Shown one piece after another: positions 24,160 through 34,268 of a stretch of DNA of 64,000 nucleotides. Where the stretch lies: NCBI GenBank assembly GCA_017397845.1, contig JAFQHU010000025.1, positions 1-64,000 of the forward strand, read 5' to 3'. The notes below the pieces were generated by a model. That model ran no database searches and was not told the DNA's origin. It saw only the letters and a program-made list of their open reading frames with translations. Positions within the stretch are counted from its first letter, which is position 1; the number at the start of each line of letters is the position of its first letter. Origin of the DNA: Clostridia bacterium (GTDB lineage: Bacteria > Bacillota > Clostridia > Oscillospirales > Acutalibacteraceae). The position numbers and the translations under genes are program-made.

Positions 24160-27100
24160 ATGGCCAGAAAAATGAAAACCATGGATGGTAACAATGCCGC
24201 CGCTCATGTGTCCTATGCGTTCACAGAAGTCGCAGGTATTTACCCCATCACACCCTCAAGCCCCATGGCAGACTACGTAGATCAGTGGTCCGCACAGGGT
24301 CTGAAAAACATTTTCGGCACAAAAGTAAATGTTGTTGAAATGCAGTCTGAAGCAGGTGCCGCAGGTACTGTTCACGGCTCACTCGCAGCAGGTGCTCTCA
24401 CAACTACCTACACAGCTTCACAGGGTCTTCTTCTCATGATCCCCAACATGTACAAAATCGCCGGTGAGCTTCTTCCCTGCGTATTCCATGTTTCCGCACG
24501 TTGTGTAGCATCTCACGCTCTTAACATCTTCGGTGACCATTCCGACGTTTATGCCTGCCGTCAGACAGGTTTCGCAATGCTCGCCGAAACAAATACCCAG
24601 GAGGTTATGGACCTTGGTGCTGTAGCACACATGGCTTCCATCGAATCCCGTGTTCCCTTCCTTAACTTCTTCGACGGTTTCCGTACATCTCATGAGCTTC
24701 AGAAAATCGAAGTGTGGGATTTCGAAGATCTCAAGGAAATGACAAATATGGACGCCGTTGAAGCTTTCCGCAAAAGAGCTCTCAACCCCGAAAGACCCGT
24801 TATGCGCGGCTCTCACGAAAACGACGACATCTTCTTCCAGAACAGAGAAGCATGTAACAAATATTACGATGCAGTTCCCGCTATCGTAGAAGAATACATG
24901 GGCAAGGTTAACGCTAAGCTCGGTACAGATTATCAGCTCTTCAACTATTACGGTGCTCCCGATGCTGAAAGAGTTATCGTTGCTATGGGTTCATTCAATG
25001 ACGTAGCTGAAGAAGTTGTTGATTACCTCACAGCAGCAGGCGAAAAGGTTGGTCTTATCAAAGTTCGTCTCTACAGACCCTTCTCCGCTAAGCACCTTAT
25101 CGCAGCTATCCCCGCAACATGTAAGAAAATCGCTGTTCTCGACAGAACAAAGGAACCCGGCTCTCTCGGTGAGCCTCTCTATCTTGACGTTGTTACCGCT
25201 CTCGCTACAAACGGCAAAGCTGACATCAAGGTTGTAGGCGGCCGTTACGGTCTCGGTTCAAAGGATACACCTCCCTCATCCGTTTTCGCAGTTTACAATG
25301 AACTTGCAAAGGATGAACCCAAAAACGGCTTCACAATCGGTATCGTTGATGACCTTACAGGTCTTTCACTCGAAGAAACAGAAGCTCCCAACACCGCAGC
25401 AGAAGGCACCATCGAATGTAAGTTCTGGGGTCTCGGCGGCGACGGTACAGTCGGTGCCAACAAAAACTCCATCAAAATCATCGGTGACCACACTGACAAA
25501 TATGTACAGGCTTACTTCCAGTACGACTCAAAGAAAACAGGCGGTATCACCATTTCTCACCTGCGTTTCGGTGACAAGCCCATCAAGAGCCCCTACTATA
25601 TCAATAAAGCTGACTTCGTCGCATGTCACAACCCCTCTTATGTAGAAAAAGGCTTCAAGATGGTTAACGACGTTAAACCCGGCGGTGTTTACCTCATCAA
25701 CTGCCAGTGGTCTGACGAAGAGCTCGATGCACATATGCCCGCAGATGCAAAGAGATATATCGCAAAGAACAATATCCAGCTTTACACAGTTAACGCTATC
25801 GACCTGGCTCAGAAGGTTGGTATGGGTAAAAGAACAAACACAGTTCTTCAGTCTGCATTCTTTGCTCTTGCAAATGTTATGCCCTCTGCAGAAGCTATCC
25901 AGTATATGAAGGACGCTGCAACAAAATCCTACTCAAAGAAGGGTCAGGATATTGTTGACGCTAACCATAACGCTATCGACGCCGGTGCCACAGCATTCCA
26001 TAAGGTAGAAGTTCCCGCCGCATGGGCAGATGCTACCGACGATGCAGCAGCAGCCAAGAGCGAAGGCAAAGAAAAGCTTGTCAAAATGGTTGACGGTATT
26101 CTTAAACCCATCTCAGTTATGGGCGGTTACTCACTTCCCGTTTCTGCTTTCGCAGATCATGCCGACGGTACCTTCGAGCACGGTGCTTCCGCTTACGAAA
26201 AGAGAGGCGTTGCAGTTCTCGTTCCCGAATGGGATGCAGCTACCTGCGCAAAATGTAACCAGTGTGCTTATGTATGTCCCCACGCTACTATCCGTCCCTT
26301 CGCTATGAGTGAAGAAGAAGTAGCAGCAGCTCCCGCAGCTCTTAAGAAGGCTGAAAAGCCCATCATCAAAACAAACTACACCTACACCCTCGCTGTTTCT
26401 CCCATGGACTGTATGGGTTGCGGCGTATGTATCGGTGTTTGTAAGACAAATTCACTCAAGATGGTTGCCCGTGAATCACAGATGGCTCAGCAGGAAGTAT
26501 TTGATTACTGCGTAGCTAATGTTACTGAAAAGCCCGAAACAACAGCTACCATCAACGTTGTTTCCAGCCAGTACAAAAAGCCTCTCCTCGAGTTCTCCGG
26601 TTCATGCGCAGGCTGTGCCGAAACTGCTTATGCACGTCTCGTAACACAGCTCTTCGGTGACAGAATGTATATTTCAAACGCTACAGGCTGTTCCTCAATC
26701 TGGGGCGGTCCCGCAGCAACATCCCCCTACACAGTTAACGAAAAGGGCCACGGTCCCGCTTGGGCTAACTCCCTGTTCGAAGACAATGCTGAGCACGGTC
26801 TCGGTATGTACTACGGCCAGAAGGCTCTCAGAGACAGACTTATCGGCGAAGTTAAGGAAATGGTAGCTTCCGATTCCTGCAAAGCTGAAGTCAAAGCCGC
26901 TGCTGAAGCTTATCTTGCAACAATCGATGACGGTGAAAAGAACACAGCTGCTGCTGATGCTCTCGTTGCCGCTATCAAAGAAGCAGGTGCTACCTGCGAC
27001 CTTTGCAAGGATGTTCTCGAAAACAGCGAATACCTTTCCAAGAAATCCGTATGGATCTTCGGTGGTGACGGTTGGGCATACGATATCGGTTACGGCGGTC

Positions 27101-27708
27101 TTGACCACGTTATTGCTTCAGGTGAAGACGTAAACATCTTCGTATTCGACACAGAAGTTTACTCCAACACCGGCGGTCAGGCTTCAAAGGCTTCCAACAT
27201 CGGTCAGGTTGCACAGTTCGCAGCTGCCGGTAAGGAAATCAATAAGAAGAGCCTCGCTGAGATTGCTATGAGCTACGGTTATGTTTATGTAGCACAGATC
27301 GCTATGGGTGCTAACATGAATCAGACACTCAAAGCTATCCAGGAAGCCGAAGCTTACAAAGGTCCCTCAATCATCATCGGTTACTCACCCTGTGAAATGC
27401 ACTCCATCAAGGGCGGCATGATGAACTGCCAGGCAGAAATGAAGAAGGCTGTCGAATGCGGCTATTGGAACCTCTTCCGCTTCAATCCTGCTCTCAAGGC
27501 AGAAGGCAAAAATCCCTTCACTCTCGACTCTAAGGAACCCAACGCAGAGTATCAGGCATTCATTAAGAACGAAGCCCGTTACACCAGACTCATGCGTGAA
27601 TTCCCCGACAGAGCTGAAGCACTCTTTGCAAAGAGCGAAAAGGTTGCTCTCGACAGATATGCACACCTTCTCAAGCTCAAGGACCTCTACGCTCCCGACG
27701 CTGAATAA
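24160..27708 (+). CDS. nifJ: Pyruvate:ferredoxin (flavodoxin) oxidoreductase
   Basis: A 1182-residue single-chain PFOR, which oxidises pyruvate with CoA to acetyl-CoA and CO2 and reduces ferredoxin; it is central to anaerobic fermentation. Domain order is normal: pyrimidine domain with GIYPITPSSPMADYVD, domain III, two [4Fe-4S] clusters in CAKCNQCAYVCPHATIRP and CMGCGVCIGVCKTNS, a third cluster with Cys of CAGCAET, and the TPP-binding GDGWAYDIGYGGLDH...DTEVYSNTGGQ. Codon use is strongly biased (CCC for Pro, many GCT/GTT), unlike its neighbours, as expected for a very highly expressed gene. Confidence 0.98.
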   Translation: MARKMKTMDGNNAAAHVSYAFTEVAGIYPITPSSPMADYVDQWSAQGLKNIFGTKVNVVEMQSEAGAAGTVHGSLAAGALTTTYTASQGLLLMIPNMYKIAGELLPCVFHVSARCVASHALNIFGDHSDVYACRQTGFAMLAETNTQEVMDLGAVAHMASIESRVPFLNFFDGFRTSHELQKIEVWDFEDLKEMTNMDAVEAFRKRALNPERPVMRGSHENDDIFFQNREACNKYYDAVPAIVEEYMGKVNAKLGTDYQLFNYYGAPDAERVIVAMGSFNDVAEEVVDYLTAAGEKVGLIKVRLYRPFSAKHLIAAIPATCKKIAVLDRTKEPGSLGEPLYLDVVTALATNGKADIKVVGGRYGLGSKDTPPSSVFAVYNELAKDEPKNGFTIGIVDDLTGLSLEETEAPNTAAEGTIECKFWGLGGDGTVGANKNSIKIIGDHTDKYVQAYFQYDSKKTGGITISHLRFGDKPIKSPYYINKADFVACHNPSYVEKGFKMVNDVKPGGVYLINCQWSDEELDAHMPADAKRYIAKNNIQLYTVNAIDLAQKVGMGKRTNTVLQSAFFALANVMPSAEAIQYMKDAATKSYSKKGQDIVDANHNAIDAGATAFHKVEVPAAWADATDDAAAAKSEGKEKLVKMVDGILKPISVMGGYSLPVSAFADHADGTFEHGASAYEKRGVAVLVPEWDAATCAKCNQCAYVCPHATIRPFAMSEEEVAAAPAALKKAEKPIIKTNYTYTLAVSPMDCMGCGVCIGVCKTNSLKMVARESQMAQQEVFDYCVANVTEKPETTATINVVSSQYKKPLLEFSGSCAGCAETAYARLVTQLFGDRMYISNATGCSSIWGGPAATSPYTVNEKGHGPAWANSLFEDNAEHGLGMYYGQKALRDRLIGEVKEMVASDSCKAEVKAAAEAYLATIDDGEKNTAAADALVAAIKEAGATCDLCKDVLENSEYLSKKSVWIFGGDGWAYDIGYGGLDHVIASGEDVNIFVFDTEVYSNTGGQASKASNIGQVAQFAAAGKEINKKSLAEIAMSYGYVYVAQIAMGANMNQTLKAIQEAEAYKGPSIIIGYSPCEMHSIKGGMMNCQAEMKKAVECGYWNLFRFNPALKAEGKNPFTLDSKEPNAEYQAFIKNEARYTRLMREFPDRAEALFAKSEKVALDRYAHLLKLKDLYAPDAE

Positions 27709-27724
27709 TTTTCATTCAGAAATG

Positions 27725-27758
27725 AAATTTCCCTCCGAAGAAATTCGGAGGGATTTTT
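27725..27758 (+). terminator. Terminator of PFOR
   Basis: AAATTTCCCTCCGAA/TTCGGAGGGATTT stem and T5. Confidence 0.85.
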
Positions 27759-27826
27759 ATGTAAGAAATAATTTACCTACTTTTTGTAGGATTTTGAACC
27801 GTTTCAGTTTTTATGTGTTATTATAA

Positions 27827-28117
27827 CTATAGCAGCTCCGATTGTCGTCGAACTAAACAAACAGAAAGGGCAGAGAGTAATTCTCCGCCTTTTTTGTTTA
27901 TATTAATCATAACGGACACGGCATAGCCTGTCCCTGCGATATACACAAAAAAACGGCGGGATGAGTCATCCCGCCCTGCATTATATATATTGTTGATTCG
28001 GCACAGCATCATCACGGGATGTCGAGGGCGCCATCCCCTACGGGGCGGTGCATCATTATTTTGTTTCCCGAAGTTTAACCCGCGATTGCGCATTCCGAAT
28101 TCCGCATTCCGCATTAT
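27827..28117. repeat. Composite intergenic repeat region, copy 3
   Basis: No gene is visible in the 400 bases after PFOR. The stretch holds an AGGGCAGAGAG hairpin with a T run (27865-27895), a CGGCGGGATGA/TCATCCCGCC hairpin (27953-27975), a GGCGCCATCCCCTACGGGGCGG block, and the GCGATTGCGCATTCCGAATT repeat (28081-28115). The last part aligns with 34682-34711. Such modules look like non-autonomous intergenic elements. Confidence 0.55.
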
Positions 28118-28713
28118 CTCTTCGCTATATCCGCAATAATATCCACGCACTCATCGTGACCGATTACACTGCTGTCGAGGCAGATATGGTAATTGCTTAC
28201 TTCGCCCCAATTTCTGCCCGTGAAATATTTGTAATTAACCTTTCTGCGGGCATCCTTATCCTCTATTCTTTTTTCCGGAGAAGCGTCTCTTTCACCGTAA
28301 AGCTCCACTATTCTGTGTGCTCTGAACTCATCGTTGGCATAAATGAAAACGTTAAGACAATCTTCTCTGTCCTTCAGAATATAATCCGCACAGCGACCAA
28401 CAATTACGCAGTTACCTTTGTCAGCGATTTCGTTAATCATTTTACACTGAGTGCTCCACAGATAGTCAGAGGCATTCATATGTCTCGGAGCACCGTGAGG
28501 GAAAGCAGAAGTAAAGGCATAAGAAAGAATGCTTTTGCCCGGCGCATACTCACCCACATCCGCGATAAAGGACGGGTCGAAGCCCGTTTCCTCGGCAACC
28601 ATACTGACAAGCTCTGTGTCGTAGCATTTGTATCCCAATTTTTCCGCAAGTGCTTTGCCGATGGTTCTGCCGCCCGAACCGAACTGACGGCTGATGGTGA
28701 TTATTTTCTTCAT
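28114..28713 (-). CDS. Cytidylate-kinase-like family protein
   Basis: A 199-residue P-loop protein. It starts with KKIITISRQFGSGGRTIGKALAEKLG (P-loop), then VIVGRCADYILKD and the lid region RIVELYGERDASPEKRIEDKD. This is the 'cytidylate kinase-like' (AAA_26) family common in Clostridia, often next to transporters or unlinked. Its true substrate is not established. It may be a nucleoside-monophosphate kinase. Confidence 0.85.
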   Translation of the reverse strand: MKKIITISRQFGSGGRTIGKALAEKLGYKCYDTELVSMVAEETGFDPSFIADVGEYAPGKSILSYAFTSAFPHGAPRHMNASDYLWSTQCKMINEIADKGNCVIVGRCADYILKDREDCLNVFIYANDEFRAHRIVELYGERDASPEKRIEDKDARRKVNYKYFTGRNWGEVSNYHICLDSSVIGHDECVDIIADIAKR

Positions 28714-28826
28714 GTTATCATCTCCTTATCTTTTCTTTAATTATATTATACACATTTATTTTTTATCATACAATATAAAAAATAAACAAAAGGAAGCATC
28801 CGATTTTTGTTACCGGATACTTCCCG

Positions 28827-29342
28827 TTATTTTCCGTCAAAATACGAGCTTATGTAGCTGCCGACTTCATCTTCTTTAATTCCCAAAGCAAAAGCAAACT
28901 CTTCATTTAAAAGCTTTTCTGCCAAAGAAAAAATATTTTCGTCCGTGGTTGAAAGTCTTTTCCCTTTTTGCAAAAGCTCCTTTTTCCGACAGTATATACA
29001 TTTTACGAGCGATACCAGCTCCGGCGTAATCCCACGGTAAAGCACAGAACGGAAAGTGTCACTCCTGAGCTGCCGGTTTTCGATCCACTGATAATTTTCT
29101 TCTTTTACCTGAGACAAAATTTTGTCCAGCTCTCTTTTCGAAAAGGGTCTGCGAAGTTTCGACGCTGCCCGCTCATTTTCTACAGGAAGATAATACAGCG
29201 AAGACGCCTTTGCCAACGGCTCAAGCACATAATAATCCCTGACGGGTTCATTTTTATCAAAGGTTATCCTTTTGATTTCCTTTACCCTGCAAAGACCGTA
29301 AACATCATAAACGAGCACTTCACCGACTCGGAAAGTTTCCAT
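28827..29342 (-). CDS. CarD-like/TRCF transcriptional regulator
   Basis: A 171-residue protein with an N-terminal CarD/TRCF RNA-polymerase-interacting domain (FRVGEVLVYDVYGLCRVKEI, then DYYVLEPLAKASSLYYLPVEN). The rest is a helical region with RPFSKRELDKILSQV. CarD proteins bind the RNA polymerase beta subunit and modulate promoter opening. The gene is separate, with its own region upstream. Confidence 0.85.
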   Translation of the reverse strand: METFRVGEVLVYDVYGLCRVKEIKRITFDKNEPVRDYYVLEPLAKASSLYYLPVENERAASKLRRPFSKRELDKILSQVKEENYQWIENRQLRSDTFRSVLYRGITPELVSLVKCIYCRKKELLQKGKRLSTTDENIFSLAEKLLNEEFAFALGIKEDEVGSYISSYFDGK

Positions 29343-29571
29343 TTTACCACCTCTGAAATATTATACCTTTTTCACCGCCGCGATTTCAAAGGTCATATTA
29401 TACAAAGTTATATCCCTTATGATTTGTGCAGTATTCCCAAGCATATCACACAGCAAGAATAAATAAAGCAACATATACACATCTTCTGTGGCAGGACAAA
29501 CATCAGTTATGTGAAGTTTCTGTGAAATTTATGTGCAAATTAACGAAAATTTAATTTGTTAAAAAAAATTG

Positions 29572-29600
29572 TTGACAACAGGGTTTTATAGTAGTACAAT
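29572..29600 (+). promoter_or_regulatory. Promoter of the two-peptide operon
   Basis: TTGACA (29572-29577), a 17-base spacer and TACAAT (29595-29600). A ~60-base leader follows. The 230 bases between the CarD gene and this promoter show no gene. Confidence 0.8.
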
Positions 29601-29667
29601 ACATATGAACCTTAAATGGGGCTTTGCCCTGTAGCGATAATGAAATATGTTGAAAGGAGAAAACACT

Positions 29668-29817
29668 ATGAACTTAGATAGACTTGAGCAGGTTTGGAAT
29701 GATTTCCTTGCTTTCCTTGACAGAACATTCCAGTGGCTTATGTATCTCTTCACAGGTGAAGGTGATTGGCCTCCCGTTGACTACCCCGATTTCAACGAAC
29801 CCTCAAAAGACGCATAA
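29668..29817 (+). CDS. Small amphipathic peptide 1 (49 aa)
   Basis: A 49-codon gene with a strong GAAAGGAG eight bases before ATG. The peptide has a hydrophobic, aromatic helix (VWNDFLAFLDRTFQWLMYLF), then TGEGDWPPVDYPD and an acidic end. There is no signal peptidase site and no export leader. Peptide 2 follows after 36 bases in the same transcript. The helix-plus-acidic-tail layout and the LFTGEG junction match three other small genes in the window. No known family recognised; expression signals argue that it is real. Confidence 0.75.
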   Translation: MNLDRLEQVWNDFLAFLDRTFQWLMYLFTGEGDWPPVDYPDFNEPSKDA

Positions 29818-29853
29818 TTTTATTAAAGAAAGAAAACCGAAAGGAGACAAGCT

Positions 29854-29955
29854 ATGGATTGGGATTTTATGCAGCAGCTTTATCTTGCTTTCACAAGAAT
29901 TTTTGATGGTTTAATTACATTCCTCATCAAAACATTCAAAGGTGAAGAAGCATAA
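29854..29955 (+). CDS. Small amphipathic peptide 2 (33 aa)
   Basis: A 33-codon gene with a perfect AAAGGAG seven bases before ATG, second in a two-gene transcript. The peptide is one amphipathic helix (FMQQLYLAFTRIFDGLITFL) ending in KTFKGEEA. Size, helix and charge recall phenol-soluble modulins and other membrane-active peptides, but there is no sequence match I can name. A strong terminator follows at once. Confidence 0.75.
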   Translation: MDWDFMQQLYLAFTRIFDGLITFLIKTFKGEEA

Positions 29956-29974
29956 TTTTAGCTTAGACCTTATA

Positions 29975-30008
29975 GTGCCCTTGCTCAAAAGCAAGGGCGC
30001 TGTTTTTT
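29975..30008 (+). terminator. Terminator of the two-peptide operon
   Basis: GTGCCCTTGCT/AGCAAGGGCGC stem with loop CAAA and a T-rich run. Confidence 0.9.
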
Positions 30009-30105
30009 TGTTTTTATTAAAACTTTTATCCCTAAAACTATTGATATTTTCTGCGAAATTTGAGATAATAAAATGAAATATACCCATTTGATTGGAGGAC
30101 TTTAT

Positions 30106-31764
30106 TTGACTGATAATTTTAAGCTTGCAGATTTACTCTTTCCCGATATAAAGGATACTCCCGAAGCATTGGAAGAACGATTTCCCGAAAGAAAGCTTAA
30201 GGAAGGCTCAAAGGTTACCCGCCTCGCCCCCTCACCCACAGGCTTTCTGCATTTCGGAAACCTTTTCACCGGCACCGTCGCCTATAAAACCGCAAAAACC
30301 ACCGATGACGGTGTTTTCTTCGTAAGAGTAGAGGACACAGACCAAAAAAGAAAAATTGAAGGAGCCGTGGAGGTTATGCTCGGCGGTCTCCAAGCTTTCG
30401 ACGTAATTGCTGACGAAGGTGTTATCGGCGAAAACAAAGAAAAGGGATGCTACGGCCCCTACTACCAAAGCCACAGAAAAGAGATTTATCACACAGTGGC
30501 TAAAAAGTTGGTTCAGGACGGATATGCATACCCCTGCTTCTGCTCAGAGGAGGAGCTTACTGCCCTCAGAGAAAAGCAGGAGGAGGAAAAATGCGACAAC
30601 AAAGGCTATTACGGCAAATGGGCAAAATGCCGTGATTTATCCTTTGACGAGCAAAAAGCTCTCATTGAAAGCGGCAAAACCTATACTCTCCGTCTCCGTT
30701 CTCCCGGCAGCACAGATAAAAGAATAACCTTTGAGGACATGATTAAAGGAAAAATCGAAATGCCCGAAAATATTCAGGATGTGGTTTTACTAAAAACTGA
30801 CGGTATTCCTACATACCACTTTGCTCACGCTGTCGATGACCACTTCATGAGAACCACTCACGTTATCCGCGGTGATGAATGGATTTCCTCCGTTCCTCTC
30901 CATATTCAGCTTTTCAAGCTCTGCGGCTATAAGGTTCCGAAATTTGCCCACGTCGCTCCCATTATGAAGGAAGAGAACGGCGGTAAAAGGAAGCTTTCCA
31001 AAAGAAAGGATCCGGAGGCAGCCGTTACCTTTTATCAGCAGGAGGGCTATCCGAAAGAAAGCGTTAACGAATACATTATGACATTGGCCAACTCTAACTT
31101 CGAGGATTGGCGTAAAACTAACAAGGATGCGGACATCTCTGCCTTCCCCTTCAACCTCAAAAAAATGAGCGTTTCAGGTGCTCTGTTTGATATGGTGAAG
31201 CTCCAGGACGTAAGCAAGAATGTTATCTCTCTTATGTCTGCCGAAACAGTATATAACTATACTGTTGCCTGGGCACAGAAATACGACAGTGACTTTGCAG
31301 CCGTTCTCAGCCGTGACGCTTCCTACGGTAAAGCAATCCTTAATATCGACCGTGAAACACCAAAGCCGAGAAAAGATATTGCTTGCTGGAGTGAGGTAAA
31401 GGATTATATCAGTTATTTCTTTGCGGAATATTTCGACGGTAACTTTGTACTTCCCGAAAATATAAGTGCCGACGATGCAAAAGCAATCCTTGAGGCCTAT
31501 CTCAAGGTCTTTGATGCCGCCGACGATAAAGATACATGGTTCAGCAAAATCAAAGAGCTTTGCGAACCTTTGGGCTTTACACCCAATGTAAAGGAATACA
31601 AAAAGAACCCCGAAGCCTTCAAAGGTCATGTGGGTGACATTTCCACCGTTATCAGACTCGCCGTAACAGGCAGAAAAAATACACCCGACCTTCACGCTAT
31701 TATGGCTCTTTTGGGTCAGGAAACAATTACAGAAAGACTTACCGGTGCTATTGCAAAGATTTGA
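30106..31764 (+). CDS. gltX: Glutamyl-tRNA synthetase
   Basis: A 552-residue class I synthetase that charges tRNA-Glu. HIGH-equivalent RLAPSPTGFLHFGN, KMSKS-equivalent KRKLSKRKDPEA. The start is TTG at 30106, chosen because GGAGG lies seven bases before it; an ATG at 30073 has no RBS. The protein has an N-terminal extension of ~40 residues before the catalytic fold. It is followed after 24 bases by glutaminyl-tRNA synthetase. Confidence 0.93.
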   Translation: MTDNFKLADLLFPDIKDTPEALEERFPERKLKEGSKVTRLAPSPTGFLHFGNLFTGTVAYKTAKTTDDGVFFVRVEDTDQKRKIEGAVEVMLGGLQAFDVIADEGVIGENKEKGCYGPYYQSHRKEIYHTVAKKLVQDGYAYPCFCSEEELTALREKQEEEKCDNKGYYGKWAKCRDLSFDEQKALIESGKTYTLRLRSPGSTDKRITFEDMIKGKIEMPENIQDVVLLKTDGIPTYHFAHAVDDHFMRTTHVIRGDEWISSVPLHIQLFKLCGYKVPKFAHVAPIMKEENGGKRKLSKRKDPEAAVTFYQQEGYPKESVNEYIMTLANSNFEDWRKTNKDADISAFPFNLKKMSVSGALFDMVKLQDVSKNVISLMSAETVYNYTVAWAQKYDSDFAAVLSRDASYGKAILNIDRETPKPRKDIACWSEVKDYISYFFAEYFDGNFVLPENISADDAKAILEAYLKVFDAADDKDTWFSKIKELCEPLGFTPNVKEYKKNPEAFKGHVGDISTVIRLAVTGRKNTPDLHAIMALLGQETITERLTGAIAKI

Positions 31765-31788
31765 TGCACCGAGAGAAAGGATACAGTT

Positions 31789-33444
31789 ATGGAAGAAGAA
31801 ATCAAAGTTTCCAATTTTATTCACGATTTCATTGATGAAGATTTGGAAAAAGGTGTTTATAACCACGTACAGACCCGTTTTCCGCCCGAACCAAACGGCT
31901 ATCTTCATATCGGCCATGCCAAGGCTATACAGATAGATTTCAGCACCGCTGAAAAATACGGCGGTGTATGCAATCTCCGTCTCGACGACACAAACCCTTC
32001 AAAGGAAGATGTAGAATACGTCGATGCTATCAAAGAGGATATCCAATGGCTCGGCTACAAATGGGACAAGGTGCTTTACGCTTCAAGCTATTTCGATTTC
32101 ATTTATGAATGTGCCGTAAAGCTTATCGAAATGGGTAAAGCTTATGTATGCGACCTGACCGCCGATGAAATCAGAGAGTACCGCGGCACTCTCACAGAGC
32201 CCGGCAAAAACAGTCCCTACCGAGAAAGAAGCATCGAAGAAAATCTTGACCTTTTCAAAAGAATGACCGACGGCGAATTCCCCGACGGCGCGAGAGTTTT
32301 ACGTGCAAAAATCGATATGGCATCGCCAAACATAAACATGCGTGACCCCGTTATTTACCGAATCGCACACATCAGCCATCACCAGACGGGTGACAAATGG
32401 TGCGTTTATCCCATGTATGATTTCGCTCATCCCATTTCCGATACAAAAGAAGGCGTTACTCACTCTCTTTGCTCTCTCGAATTCGAAAACCACAGACCTC
32501 TTTACGATTGGTTCCTTAAAGAATTAGGCTTCGAAACGCCCTCCAGACAGATCGAATTTGCCCGTCTTAATCTTAACTACTGTCTCACAAGTAAAAGAAA
32601 ATGCCTCGCTTTGGTAAACGAGGGCATCGTAGACGGTTGGAACGATCCGCGTATGGTTACCATCAGCGGTATGAGAAGACGCGGCTATCCCGCAGAGGCA
32701 ATCAGAGATTTCATCACCCGTGTCGGTGTTTCAAAGGCTTACAGCGTAGTGGACTACGGACTTCTTGAGGCTTGCGTGAGAGATAATCTTAATCAGAATG
32801 CTCCCAGAGCTATGGCTGTACTTCGTCCCCTTAAGGTAATCATTGACAATTATCCCGAAGGTCAGAGCGAAGAAATCGAGCTCCCGATAAATCAGGACAA
32901 ACCTGAAATGGGTACAAGAAAGATTTATTTTTCAAAGGAACTTTATGTAGAAAAAGAGGACTTTATGATAGAGCCTCCTAAAAAATACTTCCGTCTTTTC
33001 CCCGGCAACGAGGTTCGCTTCAGAGGCGCATACTTTGTTAAATGCGTCGGCTACGACACCGATGAAAACGGCGAAGTTACCGCGGTTCACTGTACCTACG
33101 ACCCGGAAAGCAAGGGCGGCAATTCACCCGACGGCAGAAAGGTAAAGGGCACCCTTCATTGGGTCAGCGCAAACCACTGCACTGACTTTGAGGCAAAGCT
33201 TTATGACCGTTTGTTCAAGGTTTCCAACCCCTCCGATGAATCCGAAGGCTCCTTTAAGGATAATCTTAATCCGGACTCTCTCTCAGTTTTAGAGGGCTGC
33301 AAATTAGAGGGTGAAATAAAAGATCTGAAGCCGGGCGACACTTTCCAATTTATGCGTCAGGGCTATTTCTGTGTAGACATCACAAGCACAGAGGATAAGA
33401 CAGTATTTAACAGAACCGTTGACCTCAAATCATCTTGGAAATAA
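31789..33444 (+). CDS. glnS: Glutaminyl-tRNA synthetase
   Basis: A 551-residue class I synthetase for tRNA-Gln. HIGH-equivalent [23 protein letters not shown] as the KMSKS loop, NWVSANHC-like anticodon-binding beta-barrel elements ([11 protein letters not shown]). Possessing GlnRS means the cell need not rely on tRNA-dependent amidation for Gln. It lies in tandem with gltX, so both glutamate-family synthetases share a transcript. Confidence 0.95.
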   Translation: MEEEIKVSNFIHDFIDEDLEKGVYNHVQTRFPPEPNGYLHIGHAKAIQIDFSTAEKYGGVCNLRLDDTNPSKEDVEYVDAIKEDIQWLGYKWDKVLYASSYFDFIYECAVKLIEMGKAYVCDLTADEIREYRGTLTEPGKNSPYRERSIEENLDLFKRMTDGEFPDGARVLRAKIDMASPNINMRDPVIYRIAHISHHQTGDKWCVYPMYDFAHPISDTKEGVTHSLCSLEFENHRPLYDWFLKELGFETPSRQIEFARLNLNYCLTSKRKCLALVNEGIVDGWNDPRMVTISGMRRRGYPAEAIRDFITRVGVSKAYSVVDYGLLEACVRDNLNQNAPRAMAVLRPLKVIIDNYPEGQSEEIELPINQDKPEMGTRKIYFSKELYVEKEDFMIEPPKKYFRLFPGNEVRFRGAYFVKCVGYDTDENGEVTAVHCTYDPESKGGNSPDGRKVKGTLHWVSANHCTDFEAKLYDRLFKVSNPSDESEGSFKDNLNPDSLSVLEGCKLEGEIKDLKPGDTFQFMRQGYFCVDITSTEDKTVFNRTVDLKSSWK

Positions 33445-33458
33445 AAGGAGATATAAAA

Positions 33459-34160
33459 ATGAAAATTGCTTACCGTATAATCACTCCGATTTTAGCAATA
33501 GGAGCAGTTGTAATGGGCTTTTTCCTTAAGCTCTTCTACTTTGCTTTAGGCGGACTTACCGACGAAATCAGCTCGATCGTTACACTCGCTTCTCAGTTCG
33601 GTGTGTCCACAAAATACGAATTTTCCGCTTTCGAAATCATAAAGCTTTTGCTTACCACTGACCTTTCAGGCGCAGCAACCGATGCCTCAAAGGAGAGTGC
33701 AAGCTTTATGACCATCATTCAGCCCGTCCTCCCTCATATTATTGCTTTCATCGTTTTCTTTGTACTTACCATGCTTCTCTTCCTTGCTTTGGGTGCGGTT
33801 GCAGCGGCTACAGGCAAAAGAAAGACTGTTATGATTATGTCAGCCGGCGGTCTTGTTCTCTGCTTTATTTGCATTATTATTTCGAGACTCGCCTTCAATA
33901 AAATCATCGGCGGAGAAATCCCTCTTACGGATTTGGTAAGTATGTTCTCCGACAGCACCTGGATGCAGCTTCTCACGGCAGTGGTAACCGTTTCTTCAGC
34001 CACACTTTCTGCAGGCTTCTATGCAGTATTCGGTATGCACATCCTCGTTATTCTTTGGACTGTACTGACAAATATGCTCATCAATACCCCCATCGAAATC
34101 CACAGAAAGCACAGAAGAAAAAAGCCCATGAAGAAACTTTCAGCAGTGTTCAGAAAATAA
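33459..34160 (+). CDS. Uncharacterised membrane protein
   Basis: A 233-residue protein with four or five hydrophobic helices and a basic C-terminus (HRKHRRKKPMKK). It begins 14 bases after glnS with AAAAGGAG, so it is read in the same operon. I see no recognised motif. Confidence 0.75.
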   Translation: MKIAYRIITPILAIGAVVMGFFLKLFYFALGGLTDEISSIVTLASQFGVSTKYEFSAFEIIKLLLTTDLSGAATDASKESASFMTIIQPVLPHIIAFIVFFVLTMLLFLALGAVAAATGKRKTVMIMSAGGLVLCFICIIISRLAFNKIIGGEIPLTDLVSMFSDSTWMQLLTAVVTVSSATLSAGFYAVFGMHILVILWTVLTNMLINTPIEIHRKHRRKKPMKKLSAVFRK

Positions 34161-34232
34161 TTCGCAATTGCGGTGTAAATTTCAAATAACTGAAAGTTAT
34201 ACACCGCCTCTAAAATTTGTTTTATAAACATT

Positions 34233-34265
34233 GAACAGACACGGTAAATTCGTGTCTGTTTTTTT
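34233..34265 (+). terminator. Terminator of the gltX-glnS operon
   Basis: GAACAGACACG/CGTGTCTGTT stem followed by T7. Confidence 0.88.
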
Positions 34266-34268
34266 GTA

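Noticed and set aside
26695-27108. Open frame antisense to the PFOR gene
   Set aside because: A shadow of the strongly codon-biased PFOR gene, with no start signals.
27827-28117. CRISPR array
   Set aside because: The repeats are few, unequal and unspaced, and no cas gene exists in the window.
29605-29634. Nine-codon upstream ORF in the leader of the peptide operon
   Set aside because: Begins almost at the predicted transcription start and has no ribosome binding site.
31174-31917. Open frame antisense to gltX/glnS
   Set aside because: Covers two synthetase genes on the other strand; composition shadow only.
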